64,000 nucleotides of DNA, taken from the NCBI GenBank assembly GCA_052161605.1, contig CP197409.1. One strand, written 5' to 3'. Positions 27,780 to 36,747 of this stretch are shown one piece after another. The notes below the pieces were generated by a model that made no database searches, was not told the DNA's origin, and saw nothing but the letters and a program-made list of their open reading frames with translations. Made by a program: the position numbers and the translations under genes. Every line of letters starts with the position of its first letter. The stretch's first letter is position 1. The DNA is from JBKCUI01 sp052161605 (GTDB lineage: Bacteria > Planctomycetota > Planctomycetia > Pirellulales > Pirellulaceae).

Positions 27780-28790
27780 TTATGCCACAAATTCCTCCTC
27801 GCCGTCGTTTCCTGGGCGAGCTAATTGGCCAGATTCTTCTAGTGAACGAACGACATCCACGATCTTTTGCTGAACCGATTCGACATCGCTGAGTTTGACT
27901 CGGCCCAGGAATCCAATCTCCTCCTTGAGAATTTCTGAAGCCCGCTGGGACATATTCTTCATGACCTTGTCCTGCAAAGCTTGGCTTGCACCCTTGAGTG
28001 CCATAGCCCATTGGCTGGTTTCGACATTCTTGAGAAGGGTCTGAATGTCTTTGTCCGCGAGCTTTTGAATGTCTTCGAACACGAACATAAGCCTTCGAAT
28101 TTCCTCGACGAGCTCTGGGCTGTCCTTGGCCAGATTCTCGAAAACCATACGTTCGGTCGCGCGATCGGTGACGTTGAGAATCTCTGCCACGGCAGGCACA
28201 CCACCCGATTTCTGAAACGACTGATGCATCACCATCGACATTCGGAACTCGAGAGCCCGCTCGATATCCGTAATCGCCTCGGGACTTGTTTGTCCCATCT
28301 TGGCAATTCTCTGGATGACCGCGAGTTGTTTTTGTTGTGGCAATCCGTTTAGGATACCTGCACCGGTAGCGGGTGGAACGTGGCAAATCACGACCGCGAT
28401 CGTTTGCGGATGCTCGTCCATGATGAACGAAAGAATATTCTGCGCATCCGTTTTTTGAAGAAATCCAAACGGCAACGACTCGATCGTCTGTTGCAAAATG
28501 GCCAACATGTCGGCTGCGTCTTTTCCTAGTGCTTTCCTAACCAGGGCTTTAGCCTTTTCCAGACCACCACACGCATGGATAAGGGAGCTAGGCTGTCCGC
28601 CAAAGAATTCCTGAATCACCTCTTCCTGAACTTGTCCAGGAATATCGTCGATCTGAGCGATGGCGAGCGACACCGCTTCAACGTACTTGGGAGGCAATCG
28701 AGCCAGCAATTTTGCAGCATCGTCCTCTTCAAGCGCCATGAGCAGGATGGCGGATTTGTGAATCCCCTCTTCGACCATACTCGTATGCAT
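27780..28790 (-). CDS. fliG: Flagellar motor switch protein FliG
   Basis: FliG is the cytoplasmic rotor protein that couples stator torque to the flagellum and switches direction. The N-terminal part has KSAILLMALEEDDAAKLLARL and the middle domain has SFIMDEHPQTIAVVICHV, the family's EHPQ motif. The C-terminal torque domain has the charged helix RRLMFVFEDIQKLADKDIQ. The ATG at 28790 gives 336 residues; a GTG at 28826 gives 348, both within family length. No other flagellar gene is in the window, so the gene stands apart from the usual fliF-fliG-fliH order. The end is close to the next gene's start and may share its transcript. Confidence 0.93.
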   Translation of the reverse strand: MHTSMVEEGIHKSAILLMALEEDDAAKLLARLPPKYVEAVSLAIAQIDDIPGQVQEEVIQEFFGGQPSSLIHACGGLEKAKALVRKALGKDAADMLAILQQTIESLPFGFLQKTDAQNILSFIMDEHPQTIAVVICHVPPATGAGILNGLPQQKQLAVIQRIAKMGQTSPEAITDIERALEFRMSMVMHQSFQKSGGVPAVAEILNVTDRATERMVFENLAKDSPELVEEIRRLMFVFEDIQKLADKDIQTLLKNVETSQWAMALKGASQALQDKVMKNMSQRASEILKEEIGFLGRVKLSDVESVQQKIVDVVRSLEESGQLARPGNDGEEEFVA

Positions 28791-28922
28791 TTGGCGGCTC
28801 GACTGCACGATTTTATCTACTCCCACTCAACAATCGTGTCGTGCAGGAAGAAACTGTCCGGCTCTTTTCGTCGACTGTTTGCGTTTGGGAAACGATACTT
28901 TCTGAAGCCGCAGGATTAGCCG

Positions 28923-29426
28923 TTACAGATCGGCAGACCAGGGTAATCGGCAATACCCCCACTGTCCGTTGTTTTCGTCGACTCCGATTTCCAGCCATTC
29001 GAGCCGGTTGCCTATGCTGGGGTAGAGCTCTCGCATCAGTTCTTTGCCGATCCAGCCTGCTATTTCTTCCGCTGTTGTGTTCACAATGGGGAGTAGCATG
29101 CAATCCTCGGCTGGAAAAACCCAGCGTTTATTCTTAAAACGCACCGTGATTTCATCTCCCTCTGGCTCGACGGAAATCAGGCTGTGCTTAAGGGGTAAAA
29201 GCATATGGTGATCAAGCTGTTTGACGATTTTAGCTAAATTGTCTCGAAAAGCGATAAAATCGATGACGTAACGGTTTTCGTCTAGTGCCCCCTGGACCTC
29301 GCCTCGAACGCCATAATTATGCCCATGCAAACATTCACAAATGTCACCCGCGAACGTGATGAAGTGGGCAGAAGAAAAGACGAGTTGCTCTTTTTGAAGC
29401 AGAACTCGGTAGGTCTCGTTAGTCAT
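28923..29426 (-). CDS. 6-pyruvoyl-tetrahydropterin synthase / QueD-like protein
   Basis: A 167-residue T-fold enzyme of the PTPS/QueD family, which acts on dihydroneopterin triphosphate in queuosine or pterin synthesis. Zinc ligands are visible in SSAHFI and in LHGHNYG, with a cysteine four residues before the HGH, the catalytic position in QueD. Later conserved points are VIDF, LDHH and the NTTAEEIAGWI segment, whose Glu binds the pterin. The ATG at 29426 is used; a TTG two codons upstream is less likely. No queuosine gene is adjacent. Which reaction it catalyses cannot be read from the sequence. Confidence 0.88.
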   Translation of the reverse strand: MTNETYRVLLQKEQLVFSSAHFITFAGDICECLHGHNYGVRGEVQGALDENRYVIDFIAFRDNLAKIVKQLDHHMLLPLKHSLISVEPEGDEITVRFKNKRWVFPAEDCMLLPIVNTTAEEIAGWIGKELMRELYPSIGNRLEWLEIGVDENNGQWGYCRLPWSADL

Positions 29427-29537
29427 ATGCAAATAGCAAACTTGGATGAATGGAAATTAGAAGGAGGCCGAAAATCGGTTATAGTGTAGCAACCTGGTAA
29501 GGTTGCCCAAAGGTGAGGTCAGACAACGAGAGATTTG

Positions 29538-31160
29538 ATGCAAGATAATGTAAAGTTTAAGCCCCATTACGATGTTGCAATCGTCGGCGGTGGGCACAAT
29601 GGTTTAGTGGCCGCCAACTATTTGGCCCTGGCGGGACTAGATGTTATTGTTCTAGAACAAAAATCTCACCTAGGTGGCGCATCGGTTTCTGCCAAAATAT
29701 TCCCAGACTACGATGCTTTGGTATCGAGGTACGCTTATCTGATTTCCCTTTTTCCAACGGAAATTCTCTCGGAATTGAAGATCGACTTTCAAACTTGCCG
29801 ACGGCGGACGGCATCGTTTACGCCCTATGTTGAGCAGAACGGCACCCCTTCAGGTCTGCTTCTCTCCAATGTTGATCCAGAATTATCGCGGCAGTCGTTC
29901 CTTGCTTGGACGGGTAACGAGAACGCTTGGACTCGATATCAGCAACTGTTAGAACTCGAGTCCTCGATTGCCAAATTGGTATGGCCAACGATGACCCAGC
30001 CCCTTAAGAGTCGCGAATCCTTTCTAGGTCAACTTCAATCTGATGCCGATCGGCAAGCATGGGATTGGTTCGTTGAACGCCCCTTGGGCCAAGCGATCGA
30101 GCATTTCATAGATGACGACTTGGTACGCGGCTTGGTCATGACCGATGCAAAAATCGGGGTCTTTACTCACCCTCATGATGAATCCCTGATTCAGAATCGT
30201 TGCTTCCTGTACCATGTTATTGGTCGCGGGACAGGGGAGTGGCAAGTTCCGATCGGGGGCATGGGAGGGCTCGTTGCTGGCTTATCCAAGGCTGCTCTTG
30301 CGCGTGGGGCAACGGTGGTTACCGATGCAGAGGTGATTGCTGTAGGGCTCGGTAATGACACGCACTCCGTCCAGATAGTATATGGACCGTCTGGCTCATC
30401 ACAGCAAACAGTCACGTTTGATGCAACACGCGTCGTCTTCAACGCCAGTCCGAAACGAACCGCCCGTATTCTCAACCAATCTTGGCAACCTACCACAACC
30501 GACGAGGGTTCGGTGGTCAAAGTCAATATGCTGCTCCAAAGACTACCAAAGCTTCGGTGCAAGGAAATGTCATCTACTGATGCATTCGCAGGCTCTTTGC
30601 ACATCAACGAAGGTTATCAGCAAATGATCGGATCGTATGAAATCGCGAAGAGTGGACGTGTCCCTAAACCTGCACCGTGCGAGATTTATTGCCATACGTT
30701 GACCGATCCGACGATCTTGTCTGCCGACCTTCAGCAACGAGGTTTTCATACCATGACCCTATTCGGGCTCGATGCCCCGTATCGATTGTTCGAGAAGGAT
30801 AACCATGAAGCCGTTCGAGCCGAGTTTCTGCAAAGCTACCTCGATGGATTGAACGATTTTTGTGGCGAGTCGTTCGAAGACTGCTTAGCTAAAGACTCGC
30901 ATGGCAATCCTTGTATCGAGGTGAAGTCGGCACTCGATTTAGAGACCGAGGTTGGTTTGGATATGGGGAACATCTTTCATAATTCGCTTTCTTGGTTCTT
31001 CGCAAGCGATCGACATGCAATCGGATCATGGGGAGTTGAAACCGAACAGGATCGCGTTTACATTTGCGGTTCCTCTGCGATGCGAGGTGGGGCGGTGAGC
31101 GGGATCCCTGGCCACAATGCGGCGAAGAAGATCTTTGAAGAACTTGGGATCAACCAATGA
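29538..31160 (+). CDS. FAD-dependent oxidoreductase, phytoene-dehydrogenase/PYROXD2-like
   Basis: A 540-residue flavoprotein. The N-terminal Rossmann motif is AIVGGGHNGLVAANYLA, followed by a Glu in VLEQKSHLGGAS. The large size, IGGMGGLVAGLSKAALARGA and the C-terminal segment YICGSSAMRGGAVSGIPGHN put it with the phytoene-dehydrogenase-related (PYROXD2-like) oxidoreductases rather than true phytoene desaturases. The substrate is unknown. The stop codon overlaps the start of the efflux adaptor gene by four bases (ATGA at 31157-31160), so the two are probably translated together. Confidence 0.85.
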   Translation: MQDNVKFKPHYDVAIVGGGHNGLVAANYLALAGLDVIVLEQKSHLGGASVSAKIFPDYDALVSRYAYLISLFPTEILSELKIDFQTCRRRTASFTPYVEQNGTPSGLLLSNVDPELSRQSFLAWTGNENAWTRYQQLLELESSIAKLVWPTMTQPLKSRESFLGQLQSDADRQAWDWFVERPLGQAIEHFIDDDLVRGLVMTDAKIGVFTHPHDESLIQNRCFLYHVIGRGTGEWQVPIGGMGGLVAGLSKAALARGATVVTDAEVIAVGLGNDTHSVQIVYGPSGSSQQTVTFDATRVVFNASPKRTARILNQSWQPTTTDEGSVVKVNMLLQRLPKLRCKEMSSTDAFAGSLHINEGYQQMIGSYEIAKSGRVPKPAPCEIYCHTLTDPTILSADLQQRGFHTMTLFGLDAPYRLFEKDNHEAVRAEFLQSYLDGLNDFCGESFEDCLAKDSHGNPCIEVKSALDLETEVGLDMGNIFHNSLSWFFASDRHAIGSWGVETEQDRVYICGSSAMRGGAVSGIPGHNAAKKIFEELGINQ

Positions 31161-32470
31161 GCTCGACCAATCTTTCTTGTAGGTATGTGATTTCTAACAT
31201 GAAGCTTCGTTTGATTATTGGCTTGACAGTTGTTCTCAGCGTTTCGTTCAGCGGCTGTCGTGAACAGGCAGAAGTGGCCGAGCCCGTTCGGCCTGTACGA
31301 GCGATCCAGGTAAATGCACTGGATCTAATGAATGACAGATGGTTGCCAGGTCGGGCCATAGCCGCCCAAGAAATCAATCTTGGGTTTCGTGTTTCCGGGC
31401 CGATCGTCGACCTAGCGGTGCTGGTAGGTGATCCGGTCAAGAAAGGGCAAATCATTGCACAGATTGATCCACGCGATTTCCAGGTAACTCTAAGAAACGC
31501 ACAAGCCAATCTCGATGCCGCCCGCGCGAGGCTACAGGCAATGCGTGCGGGGGCGAGACCTGAGGAACTCGAGCAACTCAAAGCGATGGTTGAACAAGCC
31601 GAAGTTCGGCTACAGACTGCCACCAGCGAATTTGTTCGGGCCGAGGGTCTAATTCAATCACAAACGATTAGCCAGTCCGAATATGATCAGTTTTTTGAAG
31701 CCAAGATTCGCGCCGATACGGATCTGCGGCGGGCGAGAGAGCAGTTGCAGATTGGCATGGTCGGTGCGAGGGCTGAGGATATCGCCGCTCAAGAAGCGGA
31801 GATCCGAGCTCTGGAGGCGGCGACAAACTCCATAGAAAACCAGCTTGCAGACACCACCCTTCGAGCCCCTTTTGACGGTGTTGTGGTCAGTCGATACGTC
31901 GAGAATTTTGAACAGGTCCGGGCCAATCAAGCTGTCGTACGAGTGCTGGATTCCTCTGTTATCGATATGGTAATCAACGTGCCCGAAGGCTCGATCTCTG
32001 TCGTACCTTACATCACTGATATTACTTGCCGCTTTGACGCTTACCCCGAACTAAGGTTGCCAGCAGAAGTCAGAGAGTTAGGCACCGAGGCTTCCAGAAC
32101 GACGCGTACGTTTCCAGTCCGGCTTCGTATGCAACAACCTGAGGCGGTAAGAATATTGCCGGGAATGGCAGGTGGAGCAACCGGTCAGATCGTTTTGCCG
32201 AAGGAGCGAAGCAACGGCCCAGAAATTCCTGAATCGGCTGTATTCGAGCGCGATGGCAGCACTTTTGTTTGGGTTATTAACACGACCGACGGACGGACGG
32301 GAAAAGCCGAAGCCCGCCAGGTTGACATTGGCAGTCTTTCCTCTCGAGGTTTGCGTATTGTTCAGGGATTGGACTCTGGTCAATGGATCGCCACCGCTGG
32401 TACAACTGACCTACAAGAAGGCCGTTTGGTGCGAATATTGGATCAAACGACACAAGGAATGTCGCCGTGA
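31157..32470 (+). CDS. RND efflux periplasmic adaptor, probable lipoprotein
   Basis: An HlyD/AcrA-like membrane-fusion protein of 437 residues. A hydrophobic signal ends in SFSGC, placing a lipobox cysteine at residue 34. Lipoyl halves are at VSGPIVDLAVLVGDPVKKGQ and TTLRAPFDGVVVSRYVE, with a long alpha-hairpin between them. An internal ATG at residue 15 (31199) would give a more usual signal length; the upstream ATG is kept because it overlaps the preceding stop as ATGA. The partner pump follows with an overlapping start. Confidence 0.9.
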   Translation: MSSTNLSCRYVISNMKLRLIIGLTVVLSVSFSGCREQAEVAEPVRPVRAIQVNALDLMNDRWLPGRAIAAQEINLGFRVSGPIVDLAVLVGDPVKKGQIIAQIDPRDFQVTLRNAQANLDAARARLQAMRAGARPEELEQLKAMVEQAEVRLQTATSEFVRAEGLIQSQTISQSEYDQFFEAKIRADTDLRRAREQLQIGMVGARAEDIAAQEAEIRALEAATNSIENQLADTTLRAPFDGVVVSRYVENFEQVRANQAVVRVLDSSVIDMVINVPEGSISVVPYITDITCRFDAYPELRLPAEVRELGTEASRTTRTFPVRLRMQQPEAVRILPGMAGGATGQIVLPKERSNGPEIPESAVFERDGSTFVWVINTTDGRTGKAEARQVDIGSLSSRGLRIVQGLDSGQWIATAGTTDLQEGRLVRILDQTTQGMSP

Positions 32471-35400
32471 GCATTGCCACATTCGCAGTACAGCGTACCA
32501 AACTTACATGGTTTGCCACCATTATCCTTTTAGCGGCTGGATCAATCGCCTACTTTCAGCTAGGCCAATTGGAGGATCCCGAGTTTACGGTCAAGAGCGC
32601 TTCCATCGCCACACTCTACCCCGGCGCGAGCGCTGAGGAAGTCGAGTTGGAAGTAACAAATCCACTGGAGATCGCCCTCCAGAGTATGCCGCAGTTAAAG
32701 TTTGTCGAATCGATCTCCCGTCCTGGTTCTTCCATTATTCGAGTGGAAGTACAGCCGAGGTATCGGTCTGCCGAGTTACCTCAGATTTGGGACGAGCTCC
32801 GAAAAAAAATCCGAGACGCGACGCCCAGTCTTCCTCCTGGGGTACAGGAACCAATTATTGGTGACGATTTCGGCGACGTATTCGGATTTCTTTTAGCGGT
32901 GACGCGAGATGAGGGGTTCACCGACGCAGAGCTGGAGCGCTACGTGGATGAGATCAAGCTAGAAATGAGCTTGATCTCTGGCGTTGCGAGGGTTGAGCTT
33001 TGGGGAGTGAGGAGGCAGTGCATTTACGTTGATGTTCCGACCACCCAGCTTACGCAACTGGGTATGTCGCTAGAACAACTCCAGAACACTTTGGCCAGAC
33101 AGAATTTAGTGGTTCAATCCGGAGGTGTGGAGCTGACGAACGGACGACTAAGAATCGAGCAAACCGGCACCTTTGCCTCCCCGGAAGACATTGGCGACCT
33201 AGCGGTCAGCGGCTTTGGACCAACTCCAGGACCAATCCATGAAATGGTACCGCAACCAAGCGGTTCGGATGAGCTCATCCGTCTGCGAGATATTGGCCAA
33301 GTGCGTCGCGGCTACATCGATCCGCCGCAGGCGTTGATGCGATACAACGGTCGTCCAGCAATTGGCGTTGCCATATCCAATGCACCTCGAGCCAATATCG
33401 TCCAATTAGGCTCGGCCATCGATCGGCGGCTGGCAGTATTATTCGAGGAGCTTCCGGTCGGTATCGAGCTACATCGTATTTCCTGGCAGTCGAGACTTGT
33501 CGACGAGTCGATTCGCCAGTTCATGGTCAGTTTGCTTCAGGCGGTCGCCATTGTCTTGGTGGTGCTATGGGTGGCGATTGGATTGCGAACAGCGATTGTT
33601 GTTGGGCTTTGCGGTTTGGTATTTGTCATTCTGATGTCATTCTTGGTTATGCAAATCTGGGGCATCGACCTACAGCGGATGTCGTTGGGAGCACTGATCA
33701 TTGCCATGGGCATGATGGTCGATAATGCAATCGTCGTGGTCGACGGGATTCTCTCGCGCATCCAGAAGGGCATGAACAGGATCCAGGCTGCTGTGGAAGC
33801 AGCCACACTGCCATCGATGCCACTGTTGGGAGCCACTGTAATCGCAGTGATGGCTTTTTATCCAATTTATGCATCGACCGAATCGGCCGGTGAATATTGT
33901 GCGTCGCTATTTCAAGTGGTCGCTGCTTCGCTTTTGCTGAGCTGGGTTTTGTCCGTCACGATCACGCCACTGATGGCGGTTTGGCTGTTACCCAGAACCG
34001 ATCCGAACGCCAGTTTCGAGGAGCAGCACAATGGCTTCCTCTACCTTCACTTCAAGCGGTTGTTAGCGTTAGCGTTGAGACATCGCTGGCTCATATTAGG
34101 CAGTATGACTGCTGTGCTGGCCCTAGCTGTCTGGGGTTTTCGGTTTATCGACCGTACTTTTTTTCCCGATTCGGCTCGCCTTCAGATCATGGTCGACTAC
34201 TGGGCGCCGCAGGGAACGCGGATAGAAGCCGTCTCCGAAGATCTTAGATCGATCGAACGCCACCTGCTTAACGACGAAACAGTCGAGTCCGTCAGCTCAT
34301 ACATCGGGCAGGGGCCACCGCGATTTTACTTGCCCGTCGAGCCCGAAAAACCATATGCCTCGTACGCTCAATTGATCGTTAATGTCAAGGATCTTGCGGG
34401 ACTCAACCGATTGATTCCGGAGTTCGATGAATGGGCTCAGCAAAATGTCCCTGAAGCAACAGTTATCGTGCGGCGATACGGTCTTGGCCCAAGCAAGACT
34501 TGGACGGTAGAGGGGCGACTCAGTGGACCTGGAACGGCCGATTTAGTTGAATTAAGGCGAATAGCCGACCAAATGTCCGATATCGTTCGGAGCAGTCCGC
34601 ACGCTAAGGTAACTCAACACAACTGGCGGCAACGCGAGCTGAAAGTCGTCGTTGATTACAATCAAGAACGAGGGCGCTGGTCTGGAATTTCTCGCGATAA
34701 TATCGCCCGCGCCACTCGCCGCGCTTATGACGGATTTCCGATGGGACAATATCGCGAAGGAGATAAGTTGCTACCTATTCTCATGCGGTCCCCACCAATG
34801 GAGCGTGAGCAATTTGCTGGTACGATCCCGCTACTCCAGGTTCACCCATCCTACTCTTCGAATGCAGTACCGCTATCCCAGGTTGTTGACGGTGTTAATG
34901 TCCAGTGGGAGGACTCGATCATTTGGCGACGTGATCGTCGTCGAACCATCACGATTCAAGCGCGCACCGCCGATGGTGTTCCCGCATCAGCCCTGCGAGA
35001 TGACATACAGGCAAAACTAGAAGCAGTCCCCTTGCCCAGTGGGTACCGGTTTGAGTGGGGTGGAGAATGGGAAAGCTCGCGAGATGCCCAGCAATCTCTC
35101 TTACCAGGAATCATACCGGCAGCGATCATCGTCGCCATCACCATCGTTGCCCTATTCAATTCGTTTCGCCCTCCGCTAATCATCGCACTGCTGATTCCCT
35201 TTGCCCTCATTGGCGTCACACTGGGGCTTTTGATAACCGGTCAGCCTTTCGGTTTTTTAGCATTGCTGGGAGCGATGAGCTTAGCGGGAATGATGATCAA
35301 GAACGCTATTGTATTGCTGGATCAGATCAATATCGAAAGGAATTCGGGAAGAGACATCTATGACGCAATTATTGAAGCGGCTACTTCTCGGTTGCGCCCA

Positions 35401-35574
35401 GTTCTTTTGGCGGCGGGCACAACCGTACTGGGCGTGGTTCCCCTGCTCCAAGATGTATTTTGGGTTGCCATGGCAGTGACCATAATGTTTGGTCTGGCCT
35501 TTGGTACCATACTCACGATGATCCTTTTGCCCATTCTGTACGCCTGCCTGTACCGAGCCAAGCCAACGCGATAG
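32467..35574 (+). CDS. RND efflux pump, AcrB/MdtB-like inner-membrane transporter
   Basis: A 1035-residue proton-driven pump of the hydrophobe/amphiphile efflux type. The GTG start at 32467 lies within the end of the adaptor gene (4-base GTGA overlap). The N-terminal helix is followed by the porter domain (LYPGASAEEVELEVTNPLE) and a first membrane block with IAMGMMVDNAIVVVDGI. In that block Asp419 is conserved and the second Asp of AcrB is Asn420. The second half repeats the plan and ends with helices around LLGAMSLAGMMIKNAIVLLD. No outer-membrane channel gene is adjacent, so the pump must borrow one encoded elsewhere. Confidence 0.95.
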   Translation: MSIATFAVQRTKLTWFATIILLAAGSIAYFQLGQLEDPEFTVKSASIATLYPGASAEEVELEVTNPLEIALQSMPQLKFVESISRPGSSIIRVEVQPRYRSAELPQIWDELRKKIRDATPSLPPGVQEPIIGDDFGDVFGFLLAVTRDEGFTDAELERYVDEIKLEMSLISGVARVELWGVRRQCIYVDVPTTQLTQLGMSLEQLQNTLARQNLVVQSGGVELTNGRLRIEQTGTFASPEDIGDLAVSGFGPTPGPIHEMVPQPSGSDELIRLRDIGQVRRGYIDPPQALMRYNGRPAIGVAISNAPRANIVQLGSAIDRRLAVLFEELPVGIELHRISWQSRLVDESIRQFMVSLLQAVAIVLVVLWVAIGLRTAIVVGLCGLVFVILMSFLVMQIWGIDLQRMSLGALIIAMGMMVDNAIVVVDGILSRIQKGMNRIQAAVEAATLPSMPLLGATVIAVMAFYPIYASTESAGEYCASLFQVVAASLLLSWVLSVTITPLMAVWLLPRTDPNASFEEQHNGFLYLHFKRLLALALRHRWLILGSMTAVLALAVWGFRFIDRTFFPDSARLQIMVDYWAPQGTRIEAVSEDLRSIERHLLNDETVESVSSYIGQGPPRFYLPVEPEKPYASYAQLIVNVKDLAGLNRLIPEFDEWAQQNVPEATVIVRRYGLGPSKTWTVEGRLSGPGTADLVELRRIADQMSDIVRSSPHAKVTQHNWRQRELKVVVDYNQERGRWSGISRDNIARATRRAYDGFPMGQYREGDKLLPILMRSPPMEREQFAGTIPLLQVHPSYSSNAVPLSQVVDGVNVQWEDSIIWRRDRRRTITIQARTADGVPASALRDDIQAKLEAVPLPSGYRFEWGGEWESSRDAQQSLLPGIIPAAIIVAITIVALFNSFRPPLIIALLIPFALIGVTLGLLITGQPFGFLALLGAMSLAGMMIKNAIVLLDQINIERNSGRDIYDAIIEAATSRLRPVLLAAGTTVLGVVPLLQDVFWVAMAVTIMFGLAFGTILTMILLPILYACLYRAKPTR

Positions 35575-35930
35575 AAGTTTTTACGACAGGTTTTAATCGT
35601 CGTTCCGATAAAGGTCGCCCCAACTCGGTTGGCGTATTGAGAAAGTTTAAATCCCAATGGCAACTTAGGAAGCTACTCAGCAAGAATCCCATCTACAAGC
35701 GGTTGCTTACGGAGTATCCAACAGCCTTAATCGCTTGCACAATCCCACCTAGCACCTAATTTTCATCGGGCGAATAAGGGCGTTGGTATCCGCAGTCTCT
35801 ACCCCAGGTAAGCTGAATTAGGAAAAAATTGCCATCAAAAATTTGACTGTCTATTCTCAAAACCTAGCTTTTGCCATTCCATTTCTGGTGCAACCCAAGC
35901 GCCCTCACGGCTCAAAGCGAGGTTTTTACG
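35575..35930. other. Gene-free region after the RND operon
   Basis: No gene, tRNA or strong hairpin was recognised. A frame overlapping the pump's end stays open to 35759 and is basic (RRSDKGRPNSVGVLRKFKSQ), but it lacks a plausible start and is probably chance. Confidence 0.5.
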
Positions 35931-36209
35931 ATGAACAGTCTCCCATCCAACAATTCCAACAACAGCGGATCCAATCCTTACGCAGTCGCCCCCGAGGCGT
36001 CTAAAGGACGTAACTGGCTAGCGATTATTGCGGTACTGCTAGGCATTTTCGTCGTCAGTCCCTTTGTTTTGCTGGTTGGAGCTGTCGTTTGTTTGTCGGT
36101 TGTAGCCGGTGTCGGATCGCGAGCCCGTATGGAGCAGTCTCAAACCGAGACCTTAGAGCGTCCTGTCTCTGCTCAATCGACAGAAGTGATCGACGAGTTC
36201 GCTAACTAG
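35931..36209 (+). CDS. Small hypothetical membrane protein
   Basis: From the ATG at 35931 the product has 92 residues. An Asn/Ser-rich head with SNPYAV, a short motif common at the front of small planctomycete membrane proteins, is followed by one long or two short membrane helices (residues about 30-62) and a Gln/Glu-rich tail. The frame extends 20 codons upstream, but the ATG after CGAGG looks better. No function can be given. Confidence 0.55.
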   Translation: MNSLPSNNSNNSGSNPYAVAPEASKGRNWLAIIAVLLGIFVVSPFVLLVGAVVCLSVVAGVGSRARMEQSQTETLERPVSAQSTEVIDEFAN

Positions 36210-36396
36210 TGGATTGCTACAAGTCGCTCGAGGCTCCTCAATCCTAACAATGGCGAGAAATCCATCGACAAATCCTGAACGGGTTACTTTTTAACCCAAA
36301 GCCTGCTATAATTTGGGATTGACAAGCACTATTAGCATTAGCGAGTCCTGCTTGAGATCGCCCTGTTAAAAGCATTTGTTGCAGGAGTGATGCGAA

Positions 36397-36627
36397 ATGT
36401 CATCCGATTGGTATTTTTTGAAGCGGGGATTTTTTCGAACCAAAAAAGTTGGGCCGATATCGGAACCGGATTTTCTACACAGAATCGAAAAGGGAGAAAT
36501 CAGCCCTGATACGTTGGTGTGTAGCACCAGCAAGACTCATGGGCATTGGCTGCACGTTCGCGACATCCAAGCTGCCAACAAGCACTGGAACAAGACTCAC
36601 CCGACGGCAAAAGATCCAGCCCACTAG
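36397..36627 (+). CDS. GYF_2 (DUF4339) domain small protein
   Basis: A 76-residue protein that is almost entirely one GYF_2-like domain. WYFLKRGFFRTKKVGPIS, then DTLVCSTSKTHGHWLHV, follows the W-Y-x-G-P pattern and the closing Trp of the family. GYF-type domains bind proline-rich peptides; in bacteria they are mostly sensors or adaptors of unknown partner. A GGAG stands 11 bp before the ATG. Confidence 0.65.
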   Translation: MSSDWYFLKRGFFRTKKVGPISEPDFLHRIEKGEISPDTLVCSTSKTHGHWLHVRDIQAANKHWNKTHPTAKDPAH

Positions 36628-36747
36628 ATTGGTCGCTGAATGGATCGGTAAGGAAGATTGCCCTCCCAGCGGGTGCGATTCTTGCTATCGTTTGTGGACC
36701 GCTCACTTAGGCTGATCATCCCCAAAGGTTAGAAAGAAAGCTGTTCC

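Noticed and set aside
35460..35759. 99-residue basic frame after the RND pump
   Set aside because: It begins inside the pump gene in another frame and has no plausible start or known pattern.
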